DNA from: an uncultured Caryophanales bacterium | GTDB taxonomy: Bacteria > Bacillota_I > Bacilli_A > RFN20 > CAG-826 | Direction of reading: 5' to 3' | DNA: 6,730 nt | Assembly: GCA_946401755.1 (NCBI GenBank) | Contig: CAMIVH010000049.1 | Coordinates: 1-6,730, forward strand | Shown here: positions 6,274 to 6,730 of the stretch, one piece after another | Layout: each line of letters begins with the position of its first letter | Numbering within the stretch: position 1 is the stretch's first letter | Program-made: the position numbers and the translations under genes | Notes under the pieces: model-generated | Told to the model about the DNA's origin: nothing | The model's database searches: none | The model's input: the letters and a program-made list of their open reading frames with translations, nothing else

Positions 6274-6300
6274 AAAGAGCGCTCGTATGGGCGTTCTTTC
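6274..6300 (+). terminator. Intrinsic terminator of the M13 peptidase gene
   Basis: An 11-pair stem, AAAGAGCGCTC (6274-6284) with GGGCGTTCTTT (6289-6299), includes two G-U pairs and a GTAT loop, and T-rich sequence follows (TTTCTAT). It starts 24 bp after the stop codon at 6250. The T-tract is short and mixed, so termination may be partial. The hairpin ends only 12 nt before the ATG of the next gene. Confidence 0.7.
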
Positions 6301-6311
6301 TATAAATAATT

Positions 6312-6730
6312 ATGCTCGAGAGAAAAGAAATCCTAACCACAAAAAACCTCGTCTTAAAATCAATTGAAGATGATGATAGAAACGATGTCTTTTCCGTGTT
6401 TGAAAATCCACTTGTTGGCAAAACATATATGACACCAGTTTTTGAGAATGATGAAGCGAGAGAAAGATTTTTTTCTAGGCTTAAAGAAAACACATTAAAA
6501 ACCACAAGATTTTGTTATGGGATTTATTATAATAAATCATTTATTGGCTTACTCAATGATGTTGATGTGAAAAACGATGAGGTAGAAGTGGGCTATTGTT
6601 TGCACCCAAATTATTGGAATAAAGGCTATGCTACCGAGGCACTTGAAGTCGCGATAAAAGAACTATTCAGGATTGGCTACAAAACAGTGGTGGCTGGCCA
6701 CTTTGTTGAGAACCTCGCCAGTGGTCGTGT
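6312..6730 (+). CDS. GNAT-family N-acetyltransferase (RimJ/RimL type), C-terminus cut by window edge
   Basis: Runs from the ATG at 6312 to the right edge without a stop (139 full codons). Seen: a typical Acetyltransf_3 beginning (residues 9-19, TTKNLVLKSIE), then beta strands with EVEVGYCLHPNYWNKGYATE at 90-109. Here N103-K104-G105-Y106-A107 matches the acetyl-CoA pyrophosphate-binding loop (Q/R-x-x-G-x-G/A type). ENLAS-GR at 133-139 follows, matching the EN.AS.RV segment after which such proteins normally have a Gly-Phe ending. About 30-40 residues should be missing. Known: the family transfers acetyl groups from acetyl-CoA to protein N-termini or small amines in the cytoplasm; the substrate cannot be read from sequence. 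No SD precedes the ATG, and an in-frame TAA at 6303-6305 rules out a longer start. A TATAAA at 6301-6306 could be a -10 for a nearly leaderless transcript, but no -35 is seen. Confidence 0.85.
   Translation, partial: MLERKEILTTKNLVLKSIEDDDRNDVFSVFENPLVGKTYMTPVFENDEARERFFSRLKENTLKTTRFCYGIYYNKSFIGLLNDVDVKNDEVEVGYCLHPNYWNKGYATEALEVAIKELFRIGYKTVVAGHFVENLASGR

Noticed and set aside
6266..6505. 79-codon open frame on the minus strand opposite the acetyltransferase
   Set aside because: It overlaps the clearly recognisable GNAT gene and the terminator and has no recognisable family.

Overview
The window is low-GC, with AT-rich intergenic DNA, Gram-positive-type lipoprotein signals, A/G-rich ribosome binding sites, sigma-A-like promoters and intrinsic terminators. 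It fits a Bacillota chromosome, plausibly an uncultured gut Bacilli/Erysipelotrichia-like or Mollicutes-related lineage. That placement is inferred from style alone. Tryptophan is encoded by TGG and no gene needs TGA read-through, so a standard bacterial code fits.

Layout. (1) 1-467, minus strand: 5' part of a lipoprotein with a collagen-like Gly-X-Y tail that runs off the left edge; a clear promoter and SD lie at 481-538. (2) 468-865: intergenic, with the lipoprotein promoter, a threefold 8-bp motif, a perfect palindrome, and two hairpins that terminate the next gene or belong to a small RNA. (3) 866-2809, minus strand: a seven-TM membrane protein with a degenerate GGDEF and an intact EAL domain, a predicted c-di-GMP phosphodiesterase. 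(4) 2810-3346: AT-rich divergent intergenic region holding a long hairpin in the phosphodiesterase leader and the promoter of the next gene. (5) 3347-6250, plus strand: a large lipoprotein with a Ser-rich linker, four InlB-type (Flg_new/B-repeat) modules and a C-terminal M13 (neprilysin/PepO-like) zinc metallopeptidase with all key catalytic residues. (6) 6274-6300: an intrinsic terminator, followed closely by (7) 6312 to the right edge: a GNAT acetyltransferase (RimJ/RimL type), cut at its C-terminus.

Together this is a cell-surface region: two surface-anchored lipoproteins flank a membrane-bound c-di-GMP enzyme. The genes are not one operon, since orientations differ and terminators or promoters separate them. 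The two lipoprotein promoters do share an unusual element, TTGTCATGC at the -35 with an inverted repeat in the spacer, which suggests possible co-regulation. The most noteworthy items are the M13 peptidase joined to tandem InlB repeats on a lipoprotein, the shared promoter palindrome, the phosphodiesterase leader hairpin, and a possible small RNA at about 717-801. No CRISPR array, tRNA, rRNA or intact mobile element was seen.
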